Shown here piece after piece: positions 10,201-17,883 of a stretch of 64,000 nt of DNA (positions are counted from its first letter, which is position 1; every line of letters begins with the position of its first letter). The notes beneath the pieces were generated by a model. It saw only the letters and a list, made by a program, of their open reading frames with translations. It did no database searches and was not told the DNA's origin. The stretch is from Flavitalea plasmicola (GTDB lineage Bacteria; Bacteroidota; Bacteroidia; Chitinophagales; Chitinophagaceae), in NCBI RefSeq assembly GCF_030546645.1, contig NZ_JAUOTO010000004.1, forward strand, positions 682,001 to 746,000, read 5' to 3'. The position numbers and the translations under genes were made by a program.

Positions 10201-12297
10201 CACCTACCCCTGGACCCTATGACGGGAAACCATGCGGTGGCGGTGATCGCGGATTCGTGGGGGAAAGGTATTCGCGGATATGACAGCGTTGAAGCGTATG
10301 CCGCTATGCGAAGGGGAGTGATCGACACACCTTACTTACAGGACGACAGAAACGTCTACCGGCAGCTGGGATATATTCCTTCGACCTATCCCGAGTCAGT
10401 GACGAGAACGGTGGAATATGCATATGATGACTGGGTGGTTGCATGGTTTGGGGGAAGGAGAGACCAGGGATATAATTACAGGCAGCTATTTGATCCGAAC
10501 AGGCTATTCATATTGCCCAGGGATGGGGAGCGGGGTAACAGCGGATATAAGGAAGGGGACAAATGGGTGTATTCGTATTTTGCGCCGCAGCATCCGGAAG
10601 ACCTGGTAAACCTGATGGGAGGTGGGGATGCTTTTACGGAGAGACTGAACGAAGCGTTGAAGCGACAGGATATTCTATTTGATAATGAAACGGTGTTCCA
10701 TATACCGTACCTTTTCAATTATGCCGATCATCCGGATAAAACGCAGGAATGGGTGAGCAGCATCCGGGACGGCCGGTTTGCCGCCACACCCGGAGGGCTT
10801 CCGGGCAATGATGATCTGGGTTCGATGTCGAGCTGGTATGTTTTCAGCGCCCTGGGATTTTATCCCGTGTGTCCGGGGAGGCCGGTGTATGATGTGGGCA
10901 CGCCGCTTTTTCGAAAGTCGATCCTGCATCTTGCGGGGGGGCGGGACCTGGTGATAAAGGCTCCTGGCATTTCTGCCCAGAATCGGTATGTCCGGGGAAT
11001 GCTGGTTGATCACAAGCGTTGTAAGGGCCTGTCCCTGGCACATGCGCTGATCGCTAAAGGAGGGGTGGTTGAGTTTATCATGGGTTCAATGCCTGGGTAT
11101 GGCCCAATAGGGGGAAACAGCCCCGATTTTTCCATTACGGGTATTTCCGTTAGAAAGGATAAAGTGCGGCCTCATGAATCATTCAGCGTGACATTCACTC
11201 TGAAAAACAGGGGTAGCATGGGAACGAAGATAGTAAGGTTGATGGCCAACGGACGGGTCATAGGTGAAAAGAATTGCCTTGCCGCATCAGGGGCGACCGT
11301 CATCGATTCTGTGTCTTGCCGGCTGTATGCATTTGGAAGGACGAAGCTTAAGATAGAAGGGGTAAAGGGTACACGGGAGGTAGAGGTTATCAGGGATGGT
11401 AAAGGAGCGCAGGCGGAGGCGTCAGATCTTGCGGTGAGCCCGTTGGTCAAAAAGGGAGAATCGCAGTCCATTTCATTTATTGTTCGAAACATAGGGGGCG
11501 AGGCAGGTTTATTGAGCGTTCCTGTCAGGGTTAATAAGGATACGGTGGTTGTTGACAGCATAAAACTCGATCCGGGTGAGTGCAGGACAGTATCGCAACT
11601 GCTGCATATTCCCAATGAAGGAGTGTATACCATCAGTGTAATGGGATCGGCTGAAAAATGTAAAATATATCGGGATTGGCGCGAGTCGATCTTGCTGGAC
11701 CTTTCTCTGAATAAGACTGCCGGGGACAGCCTGGTAAAAGACAGATCGGGCTATGGTAATGAAGGTGTGATTGTAAGGAATGATACAGGAGTAATAGGAG
11801 GGGGCTCTTATCCGCTGTTTGGCAAGGAAGCTTACCTGGTGGTACGGCGTTCACAGTCACTGGACAGGATGGGAGAAACTATTTCTATGATGGTCAATGT
11901 TTATCCCACGGTACAGTGTGAGGGGTTAGTGGACATTCTTACAAAAGGAGACAGCCATGTTTTACAAGTGACGGATAATAAGAAACTAACTTTTTTCGCC
12001 GGAGGCTGGGGAAGGGGAGATTGTACAGTGGACTTACCGGCAAACTGGATATGCCACTGGCATCACATTGCGGGAGTATGTGAAGGTGACCAGCTTCGTG
12101 TGTATATAGATGGAGAACTGAAGGGAGAGGCTAGAGTGGAAGGGAAAGTGAATATGTCGGTATCCAATAAATGGATATTAGGTAGGAACGAAGAATTTCC
12201 CGAGCTAAGGATATTCAACGGATACATGGACAATGTAAAGGTTTTTGCGGAGCCATTGACGGGAGACGAAGTGAGGGCTGTTATTAAGGAAGATTAG
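4207..12297 (+). CDS. giant secreted glycosidase fusion: GH89 + GH35 + GH92 with CARDB-like and LamG-like modules
   Basis: A single 2696-residue frame with signal peptide (MKYIICVLLVLSGGMAYA). Residues about 20-735 match alpha-N-acetylglucosaminidase (GH89): YYLNYCTFQYSIAWWDWDRW, acid/base E300 in DTFNE and nucleophile E431 in TPEG. Residues about 745-1675 are a full-length beta-galactosidase-type GH35: GPYYCAEWDNGG, acid/base E900 in QLENEH, nucleophile E972 in STEFWSVW, then beta-sandwich domains ending near WVNGHNLGRF. Residues about 1679-2305 are a GH92 alpha-mannosidase: SYVDPFIGT, catalytic-acid candidate E2116 in KEGDKW, and the GNDDLGSMSSWYVFSALGFYP hallmark (D2202/D2203). Two CARDB-like sandwiches follow (about 2308-2400 and 2406-2490), then a LamG-like domain (about 2494-2690). 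All key residues I could check are present. It follows SusD by 12 bases and overlaps the convergent acyltransferase by 14. The combination suggests attack on an N-glycan or other host/plant glycoconjugate; the substrate is inference. Confidence 0.93.
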   Translation: MKYIICVLLVLSGGMAYAQLDKASLGAFLQRIVKDKAVQFEVEYIAQEGGKDVFELDGRGNRIVLRGSNGLSVASALNYYLKNYCHRLITWNGAPAPLPGVLPAVRKKVHRATPYQYRYYLNYCTFQYSIAWWDWDRWQREIDWMALNGINMPLALTGEEAIWQEVYREMGFQDKELDRFFSGPAYFSWLWMGNIDAWGGPLPAHWKESHAALQKKILQAERSFGMKPVLPAFTGHVPPSFKDRFPQAKVKKTNWDAGFDDVYILDPSDPLFETIGKKFIEAQTRAFGTDHFYSADTFNENVPPTSDSLYLDGMSRKVYASMAQADPKAIWVMQGWMFHYNAAYWKPTQIQALLKAVPDDHMILLDLYSESHPVWNRTEAYYGKPWIWNMLHNFGGNISLWGRMSHAAEDPSKALHDPAAGRMTGIGLTPEGIEQNPALYQLMLENVWQDGPVDLKAWLRDYALQRYGVSDKSVDTAWGLLEGSVYNGGLTEGGMESIIQARPTLEPAVDRVNTHLSYDPAVLQQAWKIFVQAAPRLKGSDGYRYDLVDITRQVLANYASVLQQRFAAAWKEKDTAAFRRNSRQFLTLMDDMDRVLATRRDFLLDKWIKEARACGATASESDLYEKNARDLVTLWGDKESGLREYSCRQWSGLIKGFYKHRWELFFRRMEQALAAGVDLDWKAFDKEVKDWEWQWVNGHDAYAAVVKGDEVQAVTAMFKKYFAAMQEPVATNDHIFPGAAVAKRFIDFDSKGFLVNGRRTFLVSAGLEYARIPHELWQDRLLRLQRAGFNCIEIYTFWNWHEPEEGKFDFSGDHDLGAFLRLVKSMGLYAIVRVGPYYCAEWDNGGYPLWLRFKPGVRVREDNAEFEKYVDRFFDKLLPIVCGQQIHRGGAVILVQLENEHNKGWGTYMPDGYFRHLQKKALSMGMEVPYFFSGLHHASDPAGDGGGVVTDHRGDPARLDDPARPSPWMSTEFWSVWYNGYGSTEHDAREYARRTWKIIAHGGSGYNYYMAHGGSNFGFTNNDEDAASYDYGAAVGQAGDLRPIYYSFKKAAWFARSMAEVLENSEDATDIWKHVCKDSLIKVTARQSRAGDLLFADNPSGAARKVQITVGDVATLPAQGPLSIGPGEIVSVIHNVSVASGVVLEWGPVRLLGIDKQGAFTTMVIYGEEGTPAELYFSVKGKVVSVPETEHFVTSNGKVVFKDLFRGGDSAATYSFSVGGQRIRIIAMSGELADRTWFVEKGVIVGPGYVGRMQGASIFAEQTWGDKRAFPVRMFDANGERRLTIDEMPEHRDIRTLSLSGWQMKKVTVPKAGDKWLLSARPKQMGSDGNGAPWAWYSSQIEIKEDGNYTLQVEGGDRATIFVDGAPVRRIHLHEGEAALALSKGMHTLALFTAHDGRDKLAGFMGDMSDVDSKGLTGTASVVKGGPLRHILGGWQYSKDGKEEWKDYTIGQDIFSRQQGTAWFRTVLPELPAGITKGQLIFRSVDENATVYLNGRRLTRHEGWNIPFKVQLDGLDTMTRPLTLTIFIENYSNEGGIDQAVKLDYLSDVKEVAGWRMCGGFGDTAGVRYADIHDGDTMTPCFYRTTFDAPVQPPGDHLIWRVSTQGLGHGSVWVNGHNLGRFPEKIPAPGLYIPECWMKEGMNELIIFDEDGKRPAEVAIVPELKASREIMHYKDRDLLSYVDPFIGTAKSDVYTRWGNEGGTYPGAVAPWGAMQLTPETKATGGYDYHDSTIFFFSCLHHMSGYPNGSAGRMKIMPVVRGMGESKLFRHADEAAAPGYYKVQFIDNTIVEATASERVGFFRMRFPSGTAAKVFIGGMGKIIRRSPLLLYGTYGIVVQFDRASSAEQVVDDGLVIVFPEGTSEVLLRVSASSVSEASALNNIDKETGGLGFDAVLEKTRADWRKQLSVIEVDDEREDRKKIFYTALYHAALLPWIISDVDGRYRGQDGLIHQASGQREYGGFSAWDTFRSLHPLLCLLFPQRQRDMVLSLLDIYRQTGHLPLDPMTGNHAVAVIADSWGKGIRGYDSVEAYAAMRRGVIDTPYLQDDRNVYRQLGYIPSTYPESVTRTVEYAYDDWVVAWFGGRRDQGYNYRQLFDPNRLFILPRDGERGNSGYKEGDKWVYSYFAPQHPEDLVNLMGGGDAFTERLNEALKRQDILFDNETVFHIPYLFNYADHPDKTQEWVSSIRDGRFAATPGGLPGNDDLGSMSSWYVFSALGFYPVCPGRPVYDVGTPLFRKSILHLAGGRDLVIKAPGISAQNRYVRGMLVDHKRCKGLSLAHALIAKGGVVEFIMGSMPGYGPIGGNSPDFSITGISVRKDKVRPHESFSVTFTLKNRGSMGTKIVRLMANGRVIGEKNCLAASGATVIDSVSCRLYAFGRTKLKIEGVKGTREVEVIRDGKGAQAEASDLAVSPLVKKGESQSISFIVRNIGGEAGLLSVPVRVNKDTVVVDSIKLDPGECRTVSQLLHIPNEGVYTISVMGSAEKCKIYRDWRESILLDLSLNKTAGDSLVKDRSGYGNEGVIVRNDTGVIGGGSYPLFGKEAYLVVRRSQSLDRMGETISMMVNVYPTVQCEGLVDILTKGDSHVLQVTDNKKLTFFAGGWGRGDCTVDLPANWICHWHHIAGVCEGDQLRVYIDGELKGEARVEGKVNMSVSNKWILGRNEEFPELRIFNGYMDNVKVFAEPLTGDEVRAVIKED

Positions 12298-13507
12298 GCA
12301 TCAACGGTCGTCTAATCGCAGGCTGCAATCTTTTTTCCAGTACCCATGCTGTAAGCGATATAACCGACAAGTATATTATTACCCGAGCTATATATAGTAA
12401 CAAATTGTCATTCGAAAGGGACAATCTGCCAAACAGGAACAGAAATGGGTAGTGGATCATATATAATCCATAAGAAATGCCTGCCGACCATAGCCCGATC
12501 TTTCGCAGATGCAGGTCTGGCACCCGGATAAAACAGATCAATAGCGCTATAGCCAGATAAGCAATGCTGATATAAAGTTGAGGCGGTAGATTGGATGGAT
12601 CGTTAAATAAACGGTATACAATGAATAAGGGAATTACCTGGATAATTATGAATAGGTGGGTTTTATATCTTAGAGTCTTACCTGCAAAAAATAGGACAAT
12701 CATGAAACAATAGGGGATGAACAAAAGGTCGTTTACGCCAACCATTTGTTGATCCCATAACCATAAGTTCTCCTTGAATACAGGTGCTTTTATCTTTGAC
12801 AAAAGTCCTTCAATGGTGAAAAAAGCATTTTCTCCAATAATATTCCCTATCCCCAAAATGTAAAATAGCAGTGCCGGAAGGTTTGGCCTGGTATAAGTTT
12901 CCTTAAAATTCCGGGCTATAAACAACCCCGACAGCCAAAAGCAAAACCCATAAGCATATGCAGAAATCAGCGGGTTGAAAGGCAGATAGAGATTGATGGT
13001 GCCGATAATCAGTGAAAAGATAAAAGCGATGGAAGGCTTTATATTAAAGAGGGAGACGGGGATAAAGAGCAAGTAAAATAAAACTTCATAATTTAGCGAC
13101 CATGCGGGGCCATTAGTGCCGAGGACCTCGTAAACTATATTTTGCGTCAGCGTGAAATTTGCGACGATCACCTGCCAGGGATAGGGGTAGGGTGCCACCA
13201 GAATACCTAACAGGATGGCTATAAAATAAATAGGGTATATTCTTACGAATCTTTTTTTTAAATAGGTCCACAAATTCCGGCCGGCTAGTTTGTTTCCGTG
13301 GTTTACCCCTATGACATATCCGGACAATACAAAAAAAAGCAGAACGGCCAATTGTCCTGAAGGTTTAAACCGGCCCAATGCAGTCGGAAAGTAGTCGAGG
13401 TCGAGGATGTCATGATGATCTATAATATGGAAGAAAACGATGATCAATGCGGAAAACCCTCTGAGGATCTCTATTCCGTGGTTTATTTTTTTGCCTTCCG
13501 ATATCAT
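12284..13507 (-). CDS. acyltransferase 3 (OafA/YrhL-like) membrane protein
   Basis: About 407 residues, an integral-membrane acyltransferase of the type that O-acetylates surface polysaccharides. The N-terminus has the family motif EILRGFSALIIVFFHI, followed by about ten hydrophobic segments (for example LAVLLFFVLSGYVIG and NYEVLFYLLFIPVSLF). The start at 13507 is preferred because its ATG overlaps the stop of the upstream O-antigen ligase gene as ATGA; an ATG three codons upstream (13516) is also possible. It is the last gene of a three-gene minus-strand operon. The 3' end overlaps the convergent glycosidase gene by 14 bases. The donor (probably acetyl-CoA) and acceptor cannot be read from the sequence. 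Confidence 0.88.
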   Translation of the reverse strand: MISEGKKINHGIEILRGFSALIIVFFHIIDHHDILDLDYFPTALGRFKPSGQLAVLLFFVLSGYVIGVNHGNKLAGRNLWTYLKKRFVRIYPIYFIAILLGILVAPYPYPWQVIVANFTLTQNIVYEVLGTNGPAWSLNYEVLFYLLFIPVSLFNIKPSIAFIFSLIIGTINLYLPFNPLISAYAYGFCFWLSGLFIARNFKETYTRPNLPALLFYILGIGNIIGENAFFTIEGLLSKIKAPVFKENLWLWDQQMVGVNDLLFIPYCFMIVLFFAGKTLRYKTHLFIIIQVIPLFIVYRLFNDPSNLPPQLYISIAYLAIALLICFIRVPDLHLRKIGLWSAGISYGLYMIHYPFLFLFGRLSLSNDNLLLYIARVIIYLSVISLTAWVLEKRLQPAIRRPLMPNLP

Positions 13508-15282
13508 TGATTGCAATCTTTTAATAATTCCAATGCCTGACCTTTAATGGTATATATTTCGGCAGAGGGGTAAATAATTTTTGCAGTTAGAATCTTTTCT
13601 GCCAGGCTATCAGCAGATCTTTTATTATGTATGGTTTGATAATACTGCATCAGTGCATATTTGGGTAAGAATTTCTTAGGTACCATGGTAACAGCCTTCA
13701 TATAATATTCTTTTGCCTTTTCATAATTTTTTATTCCAAGATAATCGTCTCCCAGGTACACCAACAGGTCAGTGTTTGTGAAATATTTCCCTGCTTTTTC
13801 CAGCATTGTCAGACTTTGCATGTAATCATTGTCTGTTGATAACTCGACTCCGTAATTGTAGAGAAACCGGCCGTTGTTGTCTAAAGTTGAATATATCTCA
13901 TTATATTTTTTTAGTTTTTTATCCGAATCCTCCTGACTTAATGCAAGAATTTCCCATTTGTATTGAGCATTGGTCAAATAAGAATTTATTATGCCTGTTC
14001 CCATGGCAATCACTAATAGTGTTGACAAAACACCGTTTCTAACTAATGGTGTAAGCGTGTATTCAACAGATTTTTCATCCCGGGGTCTTACTGCAGAGAT
14101 CAGTATTACTACGTAGGATAGGATTACGAAATCTCTGAAAGGGTAGGAGAAGATCGCTACGGCCGCAATGGAGGATAAGGATGCGATCACCGGAGGAGAG
14201 ACGGATGGCTGATATGAGTTATATGTTTTTTTAACGAGTTTAATCCAATAGGACAGCCCCAATACAATTAATATCAAGCCCGGAAGACCCAATTCGGCGA
14301 CGATCTGAAGATATTCATTGAACGCGACCTGGACATTGTCGGCAACTAACTGGTCGGATGTGCTTTGCTGCAGGGCATTGAAATAATTGGACTGGTATAG
14401 AGGGTATACAGCTGGAAATTTTCCCGGTCCAATACCGAAGAGGGGATAATCTTTGATTAATGTCAACGTGTTTTGATAGATCAGGATCCTGCCGTGGGCG
14501 GAAGTGGGGCGTAAAAGGTATAATGCCAACATGCCAGCAGCAGCAATGGTAATTACTATTGCTGTTTTTTTCCCATTTGACAGCAATGAAAAAAAACCGG
14601 ATGGGTTGCTCATCGTTATTTTTCCGGCTGCAATAATAATGAGGCCGACCACGATCCCAACCAATGACGATCTTTCAAGACCTAATAAGACGACAACAAA
14701 GGAAAACGACGCACTTGTAATCATTAAAATCCGGAAGAGAACACCTTTCTCTATGCATGATTTGTAGATATTAATTATGGAAAAAGGTATGGTAAGGCAA
14801 AGGAAGTTAGCGAACATGCTTGGGTTTGCAAAAGGGCCTCCCATCTTAAAGAATGGATTATTGTACTTCAGTATTCCGGAAAATTGCAACATGCCATAAA
14901 GAGAAAACAGCAACCCTGCAGCCGGAAATGCGAAATTTATTATGTTTTCTATTAGTTTTATTTCTATGCTTCTTAAAGAGATATACAATATCAGAAAAAG
15001 TAAAAGATTAAGGAGCGTTTCATTTTTGGGAGAAAAGTAATCAGTGAAGATCAGGCGTAAAAATGAGACTAAAATGAAAAAAAAGACAATGTAGTCTGCA
15101 GGAGTAAGTACTATGGTTATTTTTTTCGTGAGCAAGTGGCTGAAAGTGAAAATAGAAAATAGTAAAATAATGGATTGGATATAGACTACTTGCCAATCAA
15201 GCACTCTCGGGTCAAATGCTATAAAATGAACGCAGGGGGATATCAGAATGAGGAGTAAAAATGCGGTATTTATTTTTTTCAT
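13504..15282 (-). CDS. O-antigen ligase/polymerase-like membrane protein with C-terminal TPR region
   Basis: 592 residues. The N-terminal two thirds are many hydrophobic segments beginning MKKINTAFLLLILISPCVHF, with the Wzy_C/WaaL-like middle: GRILIYQNTLTLIKDYPLFGIGPGKFP, then a long periplasmic loop leading to NEYLQIVAELGLPGLILIV. After the last membrane segment (about residue 420), the C-terminal 170 residues look like tetratricopeptide helices (YLGDDYLGIKNYEKAKEYYMKA). Such proteins join or polymerise lipid-linked glycans at the periplasmic face. It is 24 bases downstream of the transglutaminase-like gene and overlaps the acyltransferase start, so the three are probably co-transcribed. Codon use is AT-rich compared with the flanks. 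Confidence 0.88.
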   Translation of the reverse strand: MKKINTAFLLLILISPCVHFIAFDPRVLDWQVVYIQSIILLFSIFTFSHLLTKKITIVLTPADYIVFFFILVSFLRLIFTDYFSPKNETLLNLLLFLILYISLRSIEIKLIENIINFAFPAAGLLFSLYGMLQFSGILKYNNPFFKMGGPFANPSMFANFLCLTIPFSIINIYKSCIEKGVLFRILMITSASFSFVVVLLGLERSSLVGIVVGLIIIAAGKITMSNPSGFFSLLSNGKKTAIVITIAAAGMLALYLLRPTSAHGRILIYQNTLTLIKDYPLFGIGPGKFPAVYPLYQSNYFNALQQSTSDQLVADNVQVAFNEYLQIVAELGLPGLILIVLGLSYWIKLVKKTYNSYQPSVSPPVIASLSSIAAVAIFSYPFRDFVILSYVVILISAVRPRDEKSVEYTLTPLVRNGVLSTLLVIAMGTGIINSYLTNAQYKWEILALSQEDSDKKLKKYNEIYSTLDNNGRFLYNYGVELSTDNDYMQSLTMLEKAGKYFTNTDLLVYLGDDYLGIKNYEKAKEYYMKAVTMVPKKFLPKYALMQYYQTIHNKRSADSLAEKILTAKIIYPSAEIYTIKGQALELLKDCNQ

Positions 15283-15306
15283 GGCCTGAGGATTGGAATT
15301 TGATAT

Positions 15307-17226
15307 TCACCACCATATTTGTTTGCCATTTTCGAAAGTGAATATCCTTTCCTCTTTTCCGCGGGTTTGATCGTGTAGCAGATACAACCCATTCCCCGGT
15401 ACATGGTCGAATATCAACATTTGGGTAGAGTCGCCGGTGCGCGTGCCCAGAGATTGCCATTGTTCATTATTCCAACAGAATAGTTCATACATATCCGATT
15501 GGTTTATGAAATTGTCATCATTACGGCAAAGGAATTTTATTTTGGAAAGTTTTTTTGGTGTATCAAATCGCATTCCTACCCAGTTACCCATCGAGGTCAG
15601 TCCCTGGAAGAAAGTCAACGGGTTTCCATCGAATGCAGTTTGCAACCCATTTTCGGGATCCGATTGCTGCGAGCCTATAGGATGGCCAGTAACCTGTTGG
15701 TCTTGCGTATCAAAGAACTGTAACTCGGCAATATCTCCATAGGTTGAATCACGGGGAAGATATCGCCAGTATCTGAACTTTGAGTTAAGTGTTACCTTTA
15801 CAGTTTGGTAATTCATTTCGGGTGCCTGGGTAATCCTATATATGTCCACGGCGTCGCTGAAATCTGCTTTATTAGAGGCTTGAAAGCGCCCCCCTATTAA
15901 TGCCAGTGTCCTTGAATCCCACCAATCAAAGATGGGGTATTTTCTTTTCAGATAAAAGGTTTGTAGAGCGGTTGCTTGCGGAACCAAGGCATATACGGAT
16001 CCTAATGAATCGACTTTCTGTGGAGGTGCGATGGGTTTAAATTTTCCATCGACATATATAGCGGGTAAATAAACAATATTTTTACCCATCCCTTTAAATA
16101 TGATTTTCCCATCCTTTGCTTCGGCCCAACATATTGGTGTCCAATTTGCATTATCAAAAACACATAAATAGGCGAATTTTCGTTGATTGGGGAGATTTCC
16201 GTCATAGTTTATTGCTACACTGACACCATTATAGTAGCATGAAGAGACATCTTTTAAACAAGGGTCGTCAAAAATTTCAGGAATTTCCTCATTGCCATGA
16301 ATGATTGCCAGACTACCAGGTTGCCTGCTGTACATTCTCCTGTATACTTTGGCAATTTTGTTCCCTGTGTTTATCAAGAGATGTCCTCCTATTTTACCGG
16401 CATTTACACCTTCAAAGTCGATACAGGAGTCTTTGCTAATAACCAGAGCGCTCCATGCGTGACCATTGGCTCTGTGTGGCCATTGGAGGGTGAAGTCCTG
16501 TGCAACGGGCAACCCGAATGACCTCATTATATATATGGACAGGCTGCTGGATTCTATACAGGTACCACCCTTGAGATGTTGCAACACTGAAATGGGGAAG
16601 CTGGGAACGTTATCGGGGAACTGGAACAGGAACATGCCTGGGCTGCGGGTACGGCTCAATATCGAGTCTGCTGCCATTTGCATATTGCATTGGGATATCT
16701 CTCCGAATTTATATTTCCGATGTAGAGCGGTCCTGAAATCTTCGAAGGATTCGTTCCCAATTCGGTAGGGAAGAATGTATTCGCAAAAATCATCGAATGT
16801 TACTTTTCCTTTCCATGCCGCCTGATCCCAACTGGTAAAAGCTTCCTCGATATTTTTAATCAGATATGCCGAAGATATGGATTCAAGGTCCGGCATTTTT
16901 GCCGGTTGTCCTACCATACTGCCATTTATTGTTTCAAATGCAATAAATGCTTGTTTATAAGCAGTGGGGGGTATCGACTGGTTTGAGATGGAATCGCAAA
17001 ATTTAAAAAAACGTTGCAGTCCTTCGCCCACAAGTGAAAATTTTCCCTCCATATTACTAATGAGAAATTTTGCCGCCCGGAGCTTAAGTGAGTCTTCTTT
17101 CTTCTCACTATAAAAAGAAATCACTTTCGCCAATTCAGATCTGTTGGCGGCTGCCTTTTGTGTAATGTCTGGCTTTCCCTGGCAGCTAAATAACAACAGG
17201 AAGAATAGATGAGGCGTGAATTTCAT
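15307..17226 (-). CDS. transglutaminase-like domain lipoprotein with C-terminal discoidin-like region
   Basis: 639 residues. The N-terminus MKFTPHLFFLLLFSC ends in a lipobox with Cys15, so it should be a lipoprotein. A transglutaminase/protease-like core carries an apparent Cys-His-Asp triad: C223 (LKGGTCIESS), H256 (ANGHAWSAL) and D270 (SCIDFEG). The C-terminal part (about residues 475-610) resembles an F5/8-type carbohydrate-binding fold, with a change-in-appearance pattern AFDGNPLTFFQG and GNWVGMRFDTPKKLSKIKF. It is the first gene of the operon with the O-antigen ligase-like and acyltransferase genes, which suggests an envelope or capsule role. Whether the catalytic core is a peptidase, amidase or crosslinker is unknown. 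Confidence 0.8.
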   Translation of the reverse strand: MKFTPHLFFLLLFSCQGKPDITQKAAANRSELAKVISFYSEKKEDSLKLRAAKFLISNMEGKFSLVGEGLQRFFKFCDSISNQSIPPTAYKQAFIAFETINGSMVGQPAKMPDLESISSAYLIKNIEEAFTSWDQAAWKGKVTFDDFCEYILPYRIGNESFEDFRTALHRKYKFGEISQCNMQMAADSILSRTRSPGMFLFQFPDNVPSFPISVLQHLKGGTCIESSSLSIYIMRSFGLPVAQDFTLQWPHRANGHAWSALVISKDSCIDFEGVNAGKIGGHLLINTGNKIAKVYRRMYSRQPGSLAIIHGNEEIPEIFDDPCLKDVSSCYYNGVSVAINYDGNLPNQRKFAYLCVFDNANWTPICWAEAKDGKIIFKGMGKNIVYLPAIYVDGKFKPIAPPQKVDSLGSVYALVPQATALQTFYLKRKYPIFDWWDSRTLALIGGRFQASNKADFSDAVDIYRITQAPEMNYQTVKVTLNSKFRYWRYLPRDSTYGDIAELQFFDTQDQQVTGHPIGSQQSDPENGLQTAFDGNPLTFFQGLTSMGNWVGMRFDTPKKLSKIKFLCRNDDNFINQSDMYELFCWNNEQWQSLGTRTGDSTQMLIFDHVPGNGLYLLHDQTRGKEERIFTFENGKQIWW

Positions 17227-17280
17227 TCAGGGAGATTTTGATTCTTAAGATACCAAATTTTCCTAACCCTTTCAAGGTTT

Positions 17281-17312
17281 GCGGTTGACCGCATTTGAAT
17301 GGCGGTTAACCG
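17281..17312. promoter_or_regulatory. two phased palindromic repeats in a divergent promoter region
   Basis: GCGGTTGACCGC at 17281-17292 and GCGGTTAACCG at 17302-17312 are 21 bases apart start to start, two helical turns. CGGTTAACCG is a perfect palindrome; the first copy departs from symmetry at the centre. Both are followed by an ATTT run. They lie between the divergent transglutaminase operon and the DUF1573 gene, so they are a good operator candidate. No regulator gene is adjacent. Confidence 0.45.
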
Positions 17313-17413
17313 AATTTATTTTGTGTAGATAAGTATGTAATTATATTTTGTCCCTAGCGAGCTATTGCTTAAATTACATTAAGCATTATTATTTTTTTAT
17401 AAAAATAAGAAGT

Positions 17414-17845
17414 TTGAAACCTTATCATATCCTCCTCTTTACGGTCTTCATGCTTTTATTTTCATTCGCTTTTTTTTCTTGCAATAGCAAGCCATCGAAT
17501 GTCGCCATAAGTACTTTGCAAAAAGACAAAAAACTCGGTGAGTTCTCGTTCGAGGAAAGCACATATAATTTTGGATCAATCAAGGATGGTGATACTGTCG
17601 AACATGTATTCAATTATACAAATATTGGCTCTGCGCCACTTATAATACATGATATTTCCACTGGTTGCGGCTGCACTGTTGTGGACTGGCCAAAAAACGC
17701 AATACCTGTTCAGGGTAAGGGGAACATCAAGGTGCGGTTTAGTAAAAGCCATGATCCCGGTCTTCATACTAAAACAATCATTATAAAAGCAAATACGGAA
17801 GATAATTACACGGTTATCCATATCGAAGCCACAGTTTCCAAATAG
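17414..17845 (+). CDS. DUF1573 lipoprotein
   Basis: About 143 residues from a TTG start at 17414, chosen because it gives a clean lipoprotein signal peptide (KPYHILLFTVF... FAFFSC). The same frame is open back to a TTG at 17348, which would add 22 residues. The body has the DUF1573 pattern: FEESTYNFGSIKDGDTVEHVF, then STGCGCTVVDWPK, a small Ig-like beta-sandwich with a Cys pair common in Bacteroidota exported proteins. The biochemical function of the family is unknown. It is followed 38 bases later by the first of two paralogous exported proteins, and a decayed copy of its own 3' end lies between those two (18450-18494). Confidence 0.82.
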   Translation: MKPYHILLFTVFMLLFSFAFFSCNSKPSNVAISTLQKDKKLGEFSFEESTYNFGSIKDGDTVEHVFNYTNIGSAPLIIHDISTGCGCTVVDWPKNAIPVQGKGNIKVRFSKSHDPGLHTKTIIIKANTEDNYTVIHIEATVSK

Positions 17846-17883
17846 GATATGCGTTTTGTTTAATAATCAAAAATAAAAAAAAG

